A stretch of DNA of 64,000 nucleotides, taken from positions 9,858,001-9,922,000 of the forward strand of contig OY540821.1 of the NCBI GenBank assembly GCA_961205875.1, read 5' to 3'. The notes beneath the pieces were generated by a model, which had not been told where the DNA came from, did not search any database, and worked only from the letters and a program-made list of their open reading frames with translations. The DNA comes from Sialis fuliginosa (Eukaryota > Arthropoda > Insecta > Megaloptera > Sialidae). Position numbers and translations under genes: made by a program. Every line of letters begins with the position of its first letter. Position 1 is the first letter of the stretch. Below are positions 1 to 9,868 of this stretch, in pieces.

Positions 1-10
1 TTTATATTCT

Positions 11-1730
11 CGAGTAACACCGGGTCCAATTCTCTAGTAACTAAATATTTATTATATAGACAACCTGTTATGCAGTATAAATTCACACTTATGAAACATA
101 ATTTCACATTAACGAAAACTGATTTCACACAAATGAAAACATTAAATAAAAGTTAGGTTAAGCCTGTTAGAATTTTCATTTTAACATCAAAATGCACGTT
201 TTTTATTGCAGTAATTTTAAACAGCATTCAACAACACATTAACCATAAGGCTTTTCACCTGTTTATTTTCGATTTCACCTGTACGTATCGATTAGAATCA
301 AAAGCATACAATGTGTCTTACTCGATTTGTAGTTGTTGGTAGCTTTCATTGTTCATATTCGTCATTGTCTTTATGTCGGAAATAAACTCTCTCTATCTCT
401 TTCTTTTATGTACCAACATACGCACAAAAACACACGAGCTTTCAGATCGCATTACGTTAGCCAGGGTTGGTATTACAAATGGTTGCGTGAGTAGCTTTTG
501 CTAGGGCTACATGTCGAAACGGCACAGGCTTAACTTTTTTTGAAGATGACATATACATATAACCTCAAAATTTTACATTTTAGATTTTATAGAAAATTAC
601 GTGAAAATTTGAAATTTTCAAATCGCAAATTTGGAGAACAATTCAGATGGTTAACACTACAAATATACATTATTTTATTTTATTGTATTAAATTGATTTT
701 TCTATGAATTTTTCAATTGAAATTTGATACATGAAATTTAACTTTTTTTTTCCATTTTGTTAAAAATATATTTATAATCAAGAAAACTATGTGAAAAGTT
801 GAAGATCTGTATCTCAAACCGTTCTCGAGATAAAGCAATTTAAAGTTTTAGTTTTTTCAAAATTTTGGAGAAAAATGGCCGTAACTTTTAAAGAAGTGAT
901 CGGATTTGAAATCAGCGTGTCAAAATCTATATAATGACATGTATAATAAATACTTCAAAATTTGACAAAAAAAAATATTCGATATTGGAATTATTTTTCA
1001 ATTTTCGGCCAAAAACTTATCGAATTTTTAAGTATTATGTATGCCATCAGGTAGATATTGAGACGCTGATTACAAATCCGCTAACTAAAATCAAATCCGA
1101 TCACCCGTTTAAAAGTTATTGCCATTTTTCTCAATTCTTTTATTATTTTGAGGAGCCATATCACGAGAATGGTTTGAGATACAGTACTACTGAAAATTGG
1201 TGAATTATTATTTTGATACGTTGATTTCAAATCCGCTAACTAAAATCAAATCCAATCACCCGTTCAAAAGTTATAGCCATTTTTCTCAAATTTTTTATTA
1301 TTTGAATTATTACTAATCTGATTTTTGCAAGATTTTCAATATAACACAATTTGAAATTGAATAATTCACGGGATTAGGTAAGTTTTATACATTTTTCGAT
1401 ATTATTTGTTTGGATGTTTGTACTTTATTTAGTTATCTACTTAGTTCAATGCCAGCAACTTTCCATCATGTTAAAATAAACACAGTACTATAATAAATGT
1501 ACTTGTTTTAAAACAACTTTGGTTATTGTTATTACGTGCGAACGCAACTGTCAGAAGTTTTGAATAAATATAGACTAACTTACAGAACATGATTGTCGGA
1601 ACGTGAAGTAAGGTTATGTTAAATATAGCATAGCTATTAATTACGTATGTTTTCGAGATTAAATAGTAAAATATTATCTGGCGTGACCTTTATAAAATAC
1701 TATCTGATAGATCCCGGTGTTACCCGTGAC
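11..1730. repeat. Possible decayed TIR element
   Basis: The window start carries CGAGTAACACCGGGTCC (11-27) and positions 1711-1730 carry its inverse, ATCCCGGTGTTACCCGTGAC. Thirteen of about fourteen central bases match as inverted repeats, so 11-1730 may be one TIR element of about 1.7 kb. I see no coding frame and no convincing target-site duplication, since the left flank is nearly cut off by the window edge. The interior contains the foldback copy listed separately. Chance pairing of two short decayed ends is possible. Confidence 0.3.
560..1330. repeat. Foldback element, diverged copy 1
   Basis: This stretch is related to the 720-bp foldback at 44159-44878. Shared landmarks are ATCTCAAACCGTTCTCGAGA (left half), CAGCGTGTCAAAATCTATAT, and, in the right half, inverted versions around 1063-1150 and 1150-1190. 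Part of the right arm (about 1063-1150) is repeated at about 1218-1300, 155 bp further on. The 89-residue open frame at 934-1203 comes from this arm sequence and has no protein-like features; I do not call it a gene. Confidence 0.7.
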
Positions 1731-1734
1731 TTAA

Positions 1735-2190
1735 AAAACATTAATAATTAATTTAATTTCATACATTTAGTCAAAACATTCGTTTTTAAGAATTCACAAA
1801 CCCTATAAGGGGCTTTACAAAAATTGACTTTTCGAATTTTATAAATTAATTTAATATAAATAATTAATTAAATTTCTCTAAATTACCAACTACTTCTATT
1901 CATGGGCCTATATACAGAAGGATCTTTTTTTACGCGGTAAATACGTTCTACAGAAAACCGCATATAAAAAATCGCAGAAAAAAGGACATTGCTTACATTG
2001 TAATTTTTTTCTAATACCGCGTAAAACAAAATTAATCAATTAAAATAGGTAAAAATCGCATAAAAAAGTACATGTACAGAATGTCTAAAAAAAAAAACAC
2101 AAACAAAACTATATACCTAGTTCTTAAATCTGAAAATTAATATAAAACTTAAAATTAAATAAGATTGTTTTACAATTTTATTTGGTTAAT
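1735..2190. other. AT-rich non-coding stretch
   Basis: No exon, RNA gene or recognisable repeat end seen. Composition is A/T-dominated with short homopolymers, as in the surrounding presumed intron. Confidence 0.5.
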
Positions 2191-2196
2191 TATATT

Positions 2197-2485
2197 TAGA
2201 GATTGGAAAAATAGTTTCTCAACTATTGGGTAAAAATGCATTTATTGTAATTTTTATTACATATCTCCACCGTTTTCAGAAAACTGGTTTGATTGAACAC
2301 AATTTGAAATCAACTATTTGCAAGGTATACCTTTCGAACTATTTTTAAACTATTTTCGACACTTTACTGCTTCGTTTGCACTAATTATTATTAAATCGTA
2401 AAAAAAACAATTTATCAACTATTTTCCGAAAAAATTCATTTAGTAACTATTTCATTGAAAATACCAACTATTTTTTCAATCTCTA
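2197..2485. mobile_element. hAT-type MITE (TAGAGATTGG family), copy 1
   Basis: The ends are TAGAGATTGGAAAAATAGTT and its inverse ...TTTTTTCAATCTCTA. Flanking octamers are ATTATATT (2189-2196) and ATTAAATT (2486-2493), seven of eight identical, which fits the 8-bp target duplication of hAT transposons. The interior is nearly the same as the copy at 15140-15420, including a GCATTTATTGTAATTTTTAT block. No coding capacity, so a non-autonomous element. Confidence 0.8.
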
Positions 2486-2493
2486 ATTAAATT

Positions 2494-3160
2494 GGAAAGT
2501 AACTATATTTTTCTTCATCAGAATTATCGTCACTATCTGAAAATATGACTCAGAACCGTTTGTGAACTGGTGCGAAATCTTGTTAAACGAAAATTTTTAA
2601 AATAACAAAACTTTTACATATTTAAATTTCTTGAATTGTCAGTTTTCATTTGATACCCCATTCACCGAAACGGGAAAATCTGAATTTGCATGAAAAATAA
2701 CTTCAAATCCGCGTAAAAAGAGACCTAATTGTACTGTATTATCACTTTATTTAGAATAAAGGTAGAGTAAGATAAAGATTTATAAAAAAAGTAATTTTAA
2801 CCTTTTGAGTACGCTCCTGATATCATATATCAAATATATTTGAGAAATTAATTTAATCTGATAAGATCCCAATAAAAAACAAATAAAATAAAGTACGAAC
2901 TAGTAAAAGAAATTTTTCCTCAAAGTCAACAAATAAAACTTCTTTTTACTTTTTATATCCAAACAAAGTGAGAAGTATTTTGACGCAGCTGATAAAATTC
3001 GAACTAAATAAAAAAAACTAAAAGAACACTTCTCTTGTAGACAAATCTTGTTGGGTTTGTCCAGACACTTTACTAAATCCGATTTCTTGTATATAATGTA
3101 TGTATACACTCATAGTTACACTTTTTTTTTAGAAAAGTTTATTTATATTTATCTGTTGTA
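2494..3160. other. AT-rich non-coding stretch
   Basis: Nothing supportable beyond AT-rich DNA. The minus-strand open frame at 2900-3109 is lysine/phenylalanine-rich, low in complexity and shows no domain or splice context, so I leave it as a chance ORF. Confidence 0.5.
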
Positions 3161-3164
3161 TACA

Positions 3165-3640
3165 TAAGGTACTGGTACCAGTCTTGGCCGCTTTAAGAGC
3201 CAGGTATACTTTTTTGTAATTCTCATGAAATCATGTTACTAATTAAACAAGTACTTCTTGATTAAATTAATGTCCGCAAATATAGCTTTTTAATTTTGTT
3301 TATGTTTTTTCTTCAGTAATAGACACTTGCTAATGATTAAAAAATGATAAGTACTACGAAACAAAAGTTATAAAATAAAGAATCGTAAAATTAGAAACAA
3401 TGTAAAGCAGATGATATGATAATATAATAATTAATGAATAGATTACACTAATAATTAGTTTTTTGACATCCATTGGCCGATTGTAATCAAATTAAGCTGT
3501 TTTACTGTTAAATGTCTATAGATTATGATTCAGTTATGGCAGTATGTAATCAAATATCAACAAATATTTCTAATTTAGTACATTTAATTAAACAAGAGTT
3601 CAACACTGGGGTATGATCCAATACTGGTGCAAGTACCTTA
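3165..3640. mobile_element. AAGGTACTGG-family MITE, copy A
   Basis: The left end TAAGGTACTGGTACCAGTCT is mirrored at the right by GGTGCAAGTACCTTA. Internal blocks (CCGCTTTAAGAGC, TAATGATTAAAAAATGATAAG, AAATTAAGCTGTTTTAC, TTTAGTACATTTAATTAAAC, CCAACACTGG-like) recur in the same order in copies at 53301, 58953 and 61102. The flanking TA suggests a TA target, as for Tc1/mariner-type elements, but the family is not identified. No ORF. Confidence 0.8.
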
Positions 3641-3713
3641 TGTATAAAAATATATAGGTAGTAGGTACATTTAAAGTTATCTGTTGTCTAATAATATAAT
3701 AGACGAACAATTA

Positions 3714-3721
3714 ATTATAAC
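3714..3721. repeat. Left 8-bp target-site duplication (ATTATAAC)
   Basis: ATTATAAC directly precedes the left hAT terminus CAGAGCCGGCC. The identical octamer follows the far-right terminus at 9861-9868, 6.1 kb away. An 8-bp duplication is the hAT hallmark. Confidence 0.85.
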
Positions 3722-4423
3722 CAGAGCCGGCCTTTGCGATTCTGGCGCCCCAGGCGAGATTTTTTTTTGACGCCCCCCCCACCCCCCTCCACCGCCACAG
3801 TGACGATCATTAAAAATTATCCGCACAAAAAAAAAAAAAAAAGCGTGAGAAAATTATCTTGTTATTAATTCATTAGTGTAATATAATAATATAATATAAC
3901 ATATAATTGATAAATAATATATAATATAACTAAAATTATATAAAAGATTTCTTCCTGGCTTTCATATCTGCAAAATTATCGATTGCTGTCTCAAAATTGA
4001 GGTTTGCTACAACCTTATTTTCAATTGAAAGAATAGCCAAATTATTCAACCTATCTTCTATCATAGCCGATTGCAAATAAGTTTTTATGAATTATTTTAA
4101 TTTACTAAAACTTCTTTCACCACTAGCTACACTAACCGGAATTGTTACAAGAATTAGCAAAGCCACCCACAGATTTGGCACTGTGCTTTTCAAGTTTTGT
4201 AAAAAAATGTTTAATAAATAATTTATTTTTGATATTAAGCATTTTATTAAGTAAAATGAATTATTTTGCAGAAAAAATCAAAACTATTATTCAAAAAATA
4301 TATATAGCTTAAATTTGGCGCCCTAGAACAGAACATAGAAAAAAAGTTTAAAATAATTGGCGCCCCCACGAAATTAGCGCCCCAGGCTGTCGCCTGGGTC
4401 GCCTGGCCGTTCGGCCGGCCCTG
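3722..4423 (-). mobile_element. hAT element fragment, left copy
   Basis: This is a non-autonomous hAT remnant with both termini (CAGAGCCGGCC...GGCCGGCCCTG). Subterminal GC-rich blocks such as GGCGCCCCAGGCGAG and TCGCCTGGGTCGCCTGG are imperfect inverted repeats. The AT-rich core holds the 3' end of a transposase gene read on the minus strand (separate entry). The right flank is a T-run (TTTTTTTTTACTTATCC), not ATTATAAC, so its right border differs from that of the composite as a whole. Confidence 0.85.
3936..4199 (-). pseudogene. hAT transposase C-terminal remnant (copy 1)
   Basis: Read on the minus strand, the frame gives ...STVPNLWVALLILVTIPVS, VASGERSFSKLK, a stop, FIKTYLQSAMIEDRLNNLAI, LSIENKVVANLNFETAID and ends ...MKARKKSFI. 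This matches the hAT C-terminal dimerisation region of the group that includes ZMYM1-like host proteins: the ILxTIPVxVAS-ERSFSKLK block and the RLNNLAILSIE block are diagnostic. The in-frame TAA after SFSKLK is shared with copy 2, so the element was already dead before the two copies separated. The DDE catalytic part is missing. Confidence 0.85.
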
Positions 4424-5414
4424 TTTTTTTTTACTTATCCAAGTATTAAACCAATCTATAGATTCTAATAAATTGAAAATTTATCAATAATGATGAACGG
4501 ATGGCATATTAAAAAAAATATATTGTTACATTCATCAGAGTAACCGTTTTTTTAAATTAGAGCGAATTGTCGCTGAAGAAGTATCGACTATCGTCTAATT
4601 TTTATAATACGCGTGATTTTGCTAATTAACTTTTTGTGTAGTGTTTACCAGGTATGTACATTGTGATTCATATTATTTATTTGATTTTTTTGTTTCGGTT
4701 CTGATATTTATGTAATGGTTTTTATTTGTTAACGTATGTTTACATCATGCACTTGTCGAAAGAGCAATAAAACTAAGTTTTGTTAACGAATGTACATATC
4801 CTCATTGTTTATAGTTAATAATAATTATATAATTTATAAAAATATAATTTTAATAATAAAAAAAAGGTAATATTATTCTCTCCATTATATAACAAGTGAT
4901 TTTTTTTAACGTAATAACTGAAATCAGATGTTTACTCTTGTAAATTTTTGAATTAACGAATTATTTTTGAATTAAGAAAAAATGTTTTAGATAAAAAATG
5001 TCGAGTATGTTATTATCTATAATTTATTCCCTATACATTTTTTTCCAACATTTATAATTTAGCCAGAAAGAAATTTTTTATGTAATTATTTAGATTCACC
5101 TACACTGTTCACTATCAGTATTACGTATAAGAAAGTCCCATGGTACCTATGGCAAACAAGCACACTGTTTAATCTCTGTACTACGTATAAGAAAGTCCCA
5201 TGACACTCATGGCAGATATTTCTCCTCTGTTATGAACCATTTGAATTATAATAAAATTGCATGACGTTAACATTTGTTTACAAAGTCAAAAAAATGAAAT
5301 AAACTTTTAATTTCAAAAAAAGATATTTTTTACTATTTTTCCCTTAAATCTAGCCTACTTCTGCTTCAAAAAATTAATATTTCGTTAAAATAAAAAAAAT
5401 CATGCAATTAAGGG
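4424..5414. repeat. Inner left DNA ending in a piggyBac-like terminus
   Basis: This 990-bp stretch lies between the left hAT copy and the satellite. It ends TGCAATTAAGGG directly before TTAA, the signature of the end of a TTAA-specific piggyBac-like element. Positions 4890-5130 are paralogous to about 14900-15480. No coding frame is seen. A single weak possibility, a donor-like CAG-GTATGTAC at about 4650, is unsupported. Confidence 0.55.
5101..5220. repeat. 60-bp tandem dimer
   Basis: Two direct copies with a 60-bp period share ACGTATAAGAAAGTCCCATG (5123 and 5183) and a CACTGTT start. Related inverted pieces occur near 25850-25890 and 39510-39545 (ACGGGACTTTCTTATAC), so this belongs to a dispersed repeat. 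Confidence 0.7.
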
Positions 5415-8400
5415 TTAAAGATAATAGTGTAAGCTACATTTAAAAAAAAAACTGGAGTCTCCTCGATCGCGCCAAGTTGAGATATTAACTATTCAATTTA
5501 CTTCTTTGTTAGCGTATGAGTTTTAATTTGTTTTTTTAGTTTTAACTTGTTTTTAAAAAGGGAAGGAGCACGCGAAGGTCTTTAAGTGTGTGATGCTCTT
5601 AAAGATAATAGTGTAAGCTACATTTTAAAAAAAAACTGGAGTCTCCTCGATCGCACCATGCTGAGATATTAACTATTCAATTTACTTCTTTGTTAGCGTA
5701 TGAGTTTTAATTTGTTTTTTTAGTTTTAACTTGTTTTAAAAAAGGGAAGGAGCACGCGAAGGTCTTTAAGTGCGTGATGCTCTTAAAGATAATAGTGTAA
5801 GCTACATTTTAAAAAAAAACTGGAGTCTCTTCGATCGCGCCAAGCTGAGATATTAACTATTCAATTTACTTCTTTGTTAGCGTATGAGTTTTAATTTGTT
5901 TTTTTAGTTTTAACTTGTTTTTAAAAAGGGAAGGAGCACGCGAAGGTCTTTAAGTGCGTGATGCTCTTAAAGATAATAGTGTAAGCTACATTTAAAAAAA
6001 AAACTGGAGTCTCTTCGATCGCGCCAAGCTGAGATATTAACTATTCAATTTACTTCTTTGTTAGCGTTTGAGTTTTAATTTGTTTTTTTAGTTTTAACTT
6101 GTTTTTAAAAAGGGAAGGAGCACGCGAAGGTCTTTAAGTGCGTGATGCTCTTAAAGATAATAGTGTAAGCTACATTTTAAAAAAAAACTGGAGTCTCTTC
6201 GATCGCGCCAAGCTGAGATATTAACTATTCAATTTACTTCTTTGTTAGCGTATGAGTTTTAATTTGTTTTTTTAGTTTTAACTTGTTTTTAAAAAGGGAA
6301 GGAGCACGCGAAGGTCTTTAAGTGCGTGATGCTCTTAAAGATAATAGTGTAAGCTACATTTAAAAAAAAAACTGGAGTCTCTTCGATCGCGCCAAGCTGA
6401 GATATTAACTATTCAATTTACTTCTTTGTTAGCGTATGAGTTTTAATTTGTTTTTTTAGTTTTAACTTGTTTTTAAAAAGGGAAGGAGCGCGCGAAGGTC
6501 TTTAAGTGCGTGATGCTCTTAAAGATAATAGTGTAAGCTACATTTTAAAAAAAAACTGGAGTCTCTTCGATCGCGCCAAGCTGAGATATTAACTATTCAA
6601 TTTACTTCTTTGTTAGCGTATGAGTTTTAATTTGTTTTTTTAGTTTTAACTTGTTTTTAAAAAGGGAAGGAGCACGCGAAGGTCTTAGGTGCGTGATGCT
6701 CTTAAAGATAATAGTGTAAGCTACATTTAAAAAAAAAACTGGAGTCTCTTCGATCGCGCCAAGCTGAGATATTAACTATTCAATTTACTTCTTTGTTAGC
6801 GTATGAGTTTTAATTTGTTTTTTTAGTTTTAACTTGTTTTTAAAAAGGGAAGGAGCACGCGAAGGTCTTTAAGTGCGTGATGCTCTTAAAGATAATAGTG
6901 TAAGCTACATTTTAAAAAAAAACTGGAGTCTCTTCGATCGCGCCAAGCTGAGATATTAACTATTCAATTTACTTCTTTGTTAGCGTATGAGTTTTAATTT
7001 GTTTTTTTAGTTTTAACTTGTTTTTAAAAAGGGAAGGAGCACGCGAAGGTCTTTAAGTGCGTGATGCTCTTAAAGATAATAGTGTAAGCTACATTTTAAA
7101 AAAAAACTGGAGTCTCTTCGATCGCGCCAAGCTGAGATATTAACTATTCAATTTACTTCTTTGTTAGCGTATGAGTTTTAATTTGTTTTTTTAGTTTTAA
7201 CTTGTTTTTAAAAAGGGAAGGAGCACGCGAAGGTCTTTAAGTGCGTGATGCTCTTAAAGATAATAGTGTAAGCTACATTTAAAAAAAAAACTGGAATCTC
7301 TTCGATCGCGCCAAGCTGAGATATAAACTATTCAATTTACTTCTTTGTTAGCGTATGAGTTTTAATTTGTTTTTTTAGTTTTAACTTGTTTTTAAAAAGG
7401 GAAGGAGCACGCGAAGGTCTTTAAGTGCGTGATGCTCTTAAAGATAATAGTGTAAGCTACATTTTAAAAAAAAACTGGAGTCTCTTCGATCGCGCCAAGC
7501 TGAGATATTAACTATTCAATTTACTTCTTTGTTAGCGTATGAGTTTTAATTTGTTTTTTTAGTTTTAACTTGTTTTTAAAAAGGGAAGGAGCACGCGAAG
7601 GTCTTTAAGTGCGTGATGCTCTTAAAGATAATAGTGTAAGCTACATTTTAAAAAAAAACTGGAGTCTCTTCGATCGCGCCAAGCTGAGATATTAACTATT
7701 CAATTTACTTCTTTGTTAGCGTATGAGTTTTAATTTGTTTTTTTAGTTTTAACTTGTTTTAAAAAAGGGAAGGAGCACGCGAAGGTCTTTAAGTGCGTGA
7801 TGCTCTTAAAGATAATAGTGTAAGCTACATTTTAAAAAAAAACTGGAGTCTCTTCGATCGCGCCAAGCTGAGATATTAACTATTCAATTTACTTCTTTGT
7901 TAGCGTATGAGTTTTAATTTGTTTTTTTAGTTTTAACTTGTTTTTAAAAAGGGAAGGAGCACGCGAAGGTCTTTAAGTGCGTGATGCTCTTAAAGATAAT
8001 AGTGTAAGCTACATTTAAAAAAAAAAACTGGAGTCTCTTCGATCGCGCCAAGCTGAGATATTAACTATTCAATTTACTTCTTTGTTAGCGTATGAGTTTT
8101 AATTTGTTTTTTTTAGTTTTAACTTGTTTTTAAAAAGGGAAGGAGCACGCGAAGGTCTTTAAGTGCGTGATGCTCTTAAAGATAATAGTGTAAGCTACAT
8201 TTTAAAAAAAAACTGGAGTCTCTTCGATCGCGCCAAGCTGAGATATTAACTATTCAATTTACTTCTTTGTTAGCGTTTGAGTTTTAATTTGTTTTTTTAG
8301 TTTTAACTTGTTTTTAAAAAGGGAAGGAGCACGCGAAGGTCTTTAAGTGCGTGATGCTCTTAAAGATAATAGTGTAAGCTACATTTAAAAAAAAAACTGG

Positions 8401-9098
8401 AGTCTCTTCGATCGCGCCAAGCTGAGATATTAACTATTCAATTTACTTCTTTGTTAGCGTATGAGTTTTAATTTGTTTTTTTTAGTTTTAACTTGTTTTT
8501 AAAAAGGGAAGGAGCACGCGAAGGTCTTTAAGTGCGTGATGCTCTTAAAGATAATAGTGTAAGCTACATTTTAAAAAAAAACTGGAGTCTCTTCGATCGC
8601 GCCAAGCTGAGATATTAACTATTCAATTTACTTCTTTGTTAGCGTATGAGTTTTAATTTGTTTTTTTAGTTTTAACTTGTTTTTAAAAAGGGAAGGAGCA
8701 CGCGAAGGTCTTAAGTGCGTGATGCTCTTAAAGATAATAGTGTAAACTACATTTTTAAAAAAAACTGGAGTCTCTTCGATCGCGCCAAGCTGAGATATTA
8801 ACTATTCAATTTATTTCTTTGTTAGCGTATGAGTTTTAATTTGTTTTTTTAGTTTTAACTTGTTTTTAAAAAGGGAAGGAGCACGCGAAGGTCTTAGGTG
8901 CGTGATGCTCTTAAAGATAATAGTGTAAGCTACATTTAAAAAAAAAACTGGAGTCTCCTCGATCGCACCAAGCTGAGATATTAACTATTCAATTTACTTC
9001 TTTGTTAGCGTATGAGTTTTAATTTGTTTTTTTAGTTTTAACTTGTTTTTAAAAAGGGAAGTAGCACGCGAAGGTCTTTAAGTGCGTGATGCTCTTAA
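5415..9098. repeat. 184-bp satellite, 20 tandem copies
   Basis: The period is 184 bp (unit starts TTAAAGATAATAG at 5415, 5599, 5783 and so on, the last at 8911). The length of 3684 bp gives 20.0 units, with whole units at both edges. Each monomer contains CTGGAGTCTCTTCGATCGCG, CTTCTTTGTTAGCGTATGAG, a T/A-rich stretch and GGGAAGGAGCACGCGAAGG. An imperfect hairpin GAGCACGC...GCGTGATGCTC closes each monomer. Copies differ by only a few substitutions and A-run length changes. Units 1, 2 and 20 carry CTCCTCG where all inner units have CTCTTCG. No ORF is conserved. Confidence 0.97.
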
Positions 9099-9177
9099 CC
9101 CTTAATTGCATCTTGTTAACATTCGTGAACAATGTTTTCAGAGGTATCTATTAGCAAAAATGTACAATATTTTTTAG
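9095..9177. repeat. piggyBac-like terminus, right of the satellite
   Basis: TTAACCCTTAATTGCA (9095-9110) is the exact inverse of TGCAATTAAGGGTTAA at 5403-5418. CCC next to TTAA is the usual start of a piggyBac-family element. Only about 80 bp of this element remain before the right hAT copy. The two termini point away from the satellite, so the satellite is outside both ends rather than inside one element. Confidence 0.6.
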
Positions 9178-9860
9178 CCTTTGCGATTCTGGCGCCCAGG
9201 CGAGATTTCTTTTGACGCCCCCCCCTTTCCACCGCCACAGTGACGATCATTAAAAATTATCCGCACAAAAAAAAAAAAAGCGTGAGAAAATTATCTTGTT
9301 ATTAATTCATTAGTGTAATATAATAATATAATATAACATATAATTGATAAATAATATATAATATAACTAAAATTATATAAAAGATTTCTTCCTGGCTTTC
9401 ATATCTGCAAAATTATCGATTGCTGTCTCAAAATTGAGGTTTGCTACAACCTTATTTTCAATTGAAAGAATAGCCAAATTATTCAACCTATCTTCTATCA
9501 TAGCCGATTGCAAATAAGTTTTTATGAATTATTTTAATTTACAAAAACTTCTTTCACCACTGGCTACACTAACCGGAATTGTTACAAGAATTAGCAAAGC
9601 CACCCACAGATTTGGCACTGTGCTTTTCAAGTTTTGTAAAAAAATGTTTAATAAATAATTTATTTTTGATATTAAGCATTTTATTAAGTAAAATGAATTA
9701 TTTTGCAGAAAAAATCAAAACTATTATTCAAAAAATATATATAGCTTAAATTTGGCGCCCTAGAACAGAACATAGAAAAAAAGTTTAAAATAATTGGCGC
9801 TCCCACGAAATTAGCGCCCCAGGCTGTCGCCTGGGTCGCCTGGCCGTTCGGCCGGCCCTG
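9178..9860 (-). mobile_element. hAT element fragment, right copy
   Basis: Nearly identical to 3731-4423, but it lacks the first nine bases of the left terminus (CAGAGCCGG is replaced by the end of TATTTTTTAG). Its right end, GGCCGGCCCTG, is intact and followed by ATTATAAC (9861-9868), the partner of the octamer at 3714-3721. The differences from copy 1 are a few substitutions and homopolymer length changes, so the copies are recent or were homogenised. Confidence 0.88.
9373..9636 (-). pseudogene. hAT transposase C-terminal remnant (copy 2)
   Basis: Same reading as copy 1 at an offset of 5437 bp: an hATC-type dimerisation region with ERSF and RLNNLAILSIE blocks and the same in-frame TAA after SF-K-LK. 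Only the last ~90 codons are present, so it cannot encode a working transposase. Confidence 0.85.
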
Positions 9861-9868
9861 ATTATAAC

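Larger units (their letters stand above)
3722..9860. mobile_element. Composite hAT-satellite-hAT unit, 6.1 kb
   Basis: The unit begins CAGAGCCGGCCTTTGCG, ends GGCCGGCCCTG, and is bracketed by perfect ATTATAAC octamers. Inside, in order, are a 702-bp hAT fragment (3722-4423), 1 kb of other DNA ending in a piggyBac-like GGG-TTAA end, a 20-copy 184-bp satellite, a TTAA-CCC end, and a second hAT fragment (9178-9860). The two hAT fragments are in the same orientation and nearly identical. The outer octamers belong to one insertion, so the middle was acquired with or after that insertion. Mechanism is discussed in the findings. Confidence 0.8.

Noticed and set aside
934-1203. 89-codon open frame on the plus strand
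   Set aside because: It is arm sequence of a foldback element shared with 44.2 and 51.8 kb, in different frames and with stops, so not a gene.
5415-9098. CRISPR-like array of regular repeats
   Set aside because: The repeats are contiguous 184-bp monomers with no variable spacers, in a eukaryotic genome; it is a satellite.
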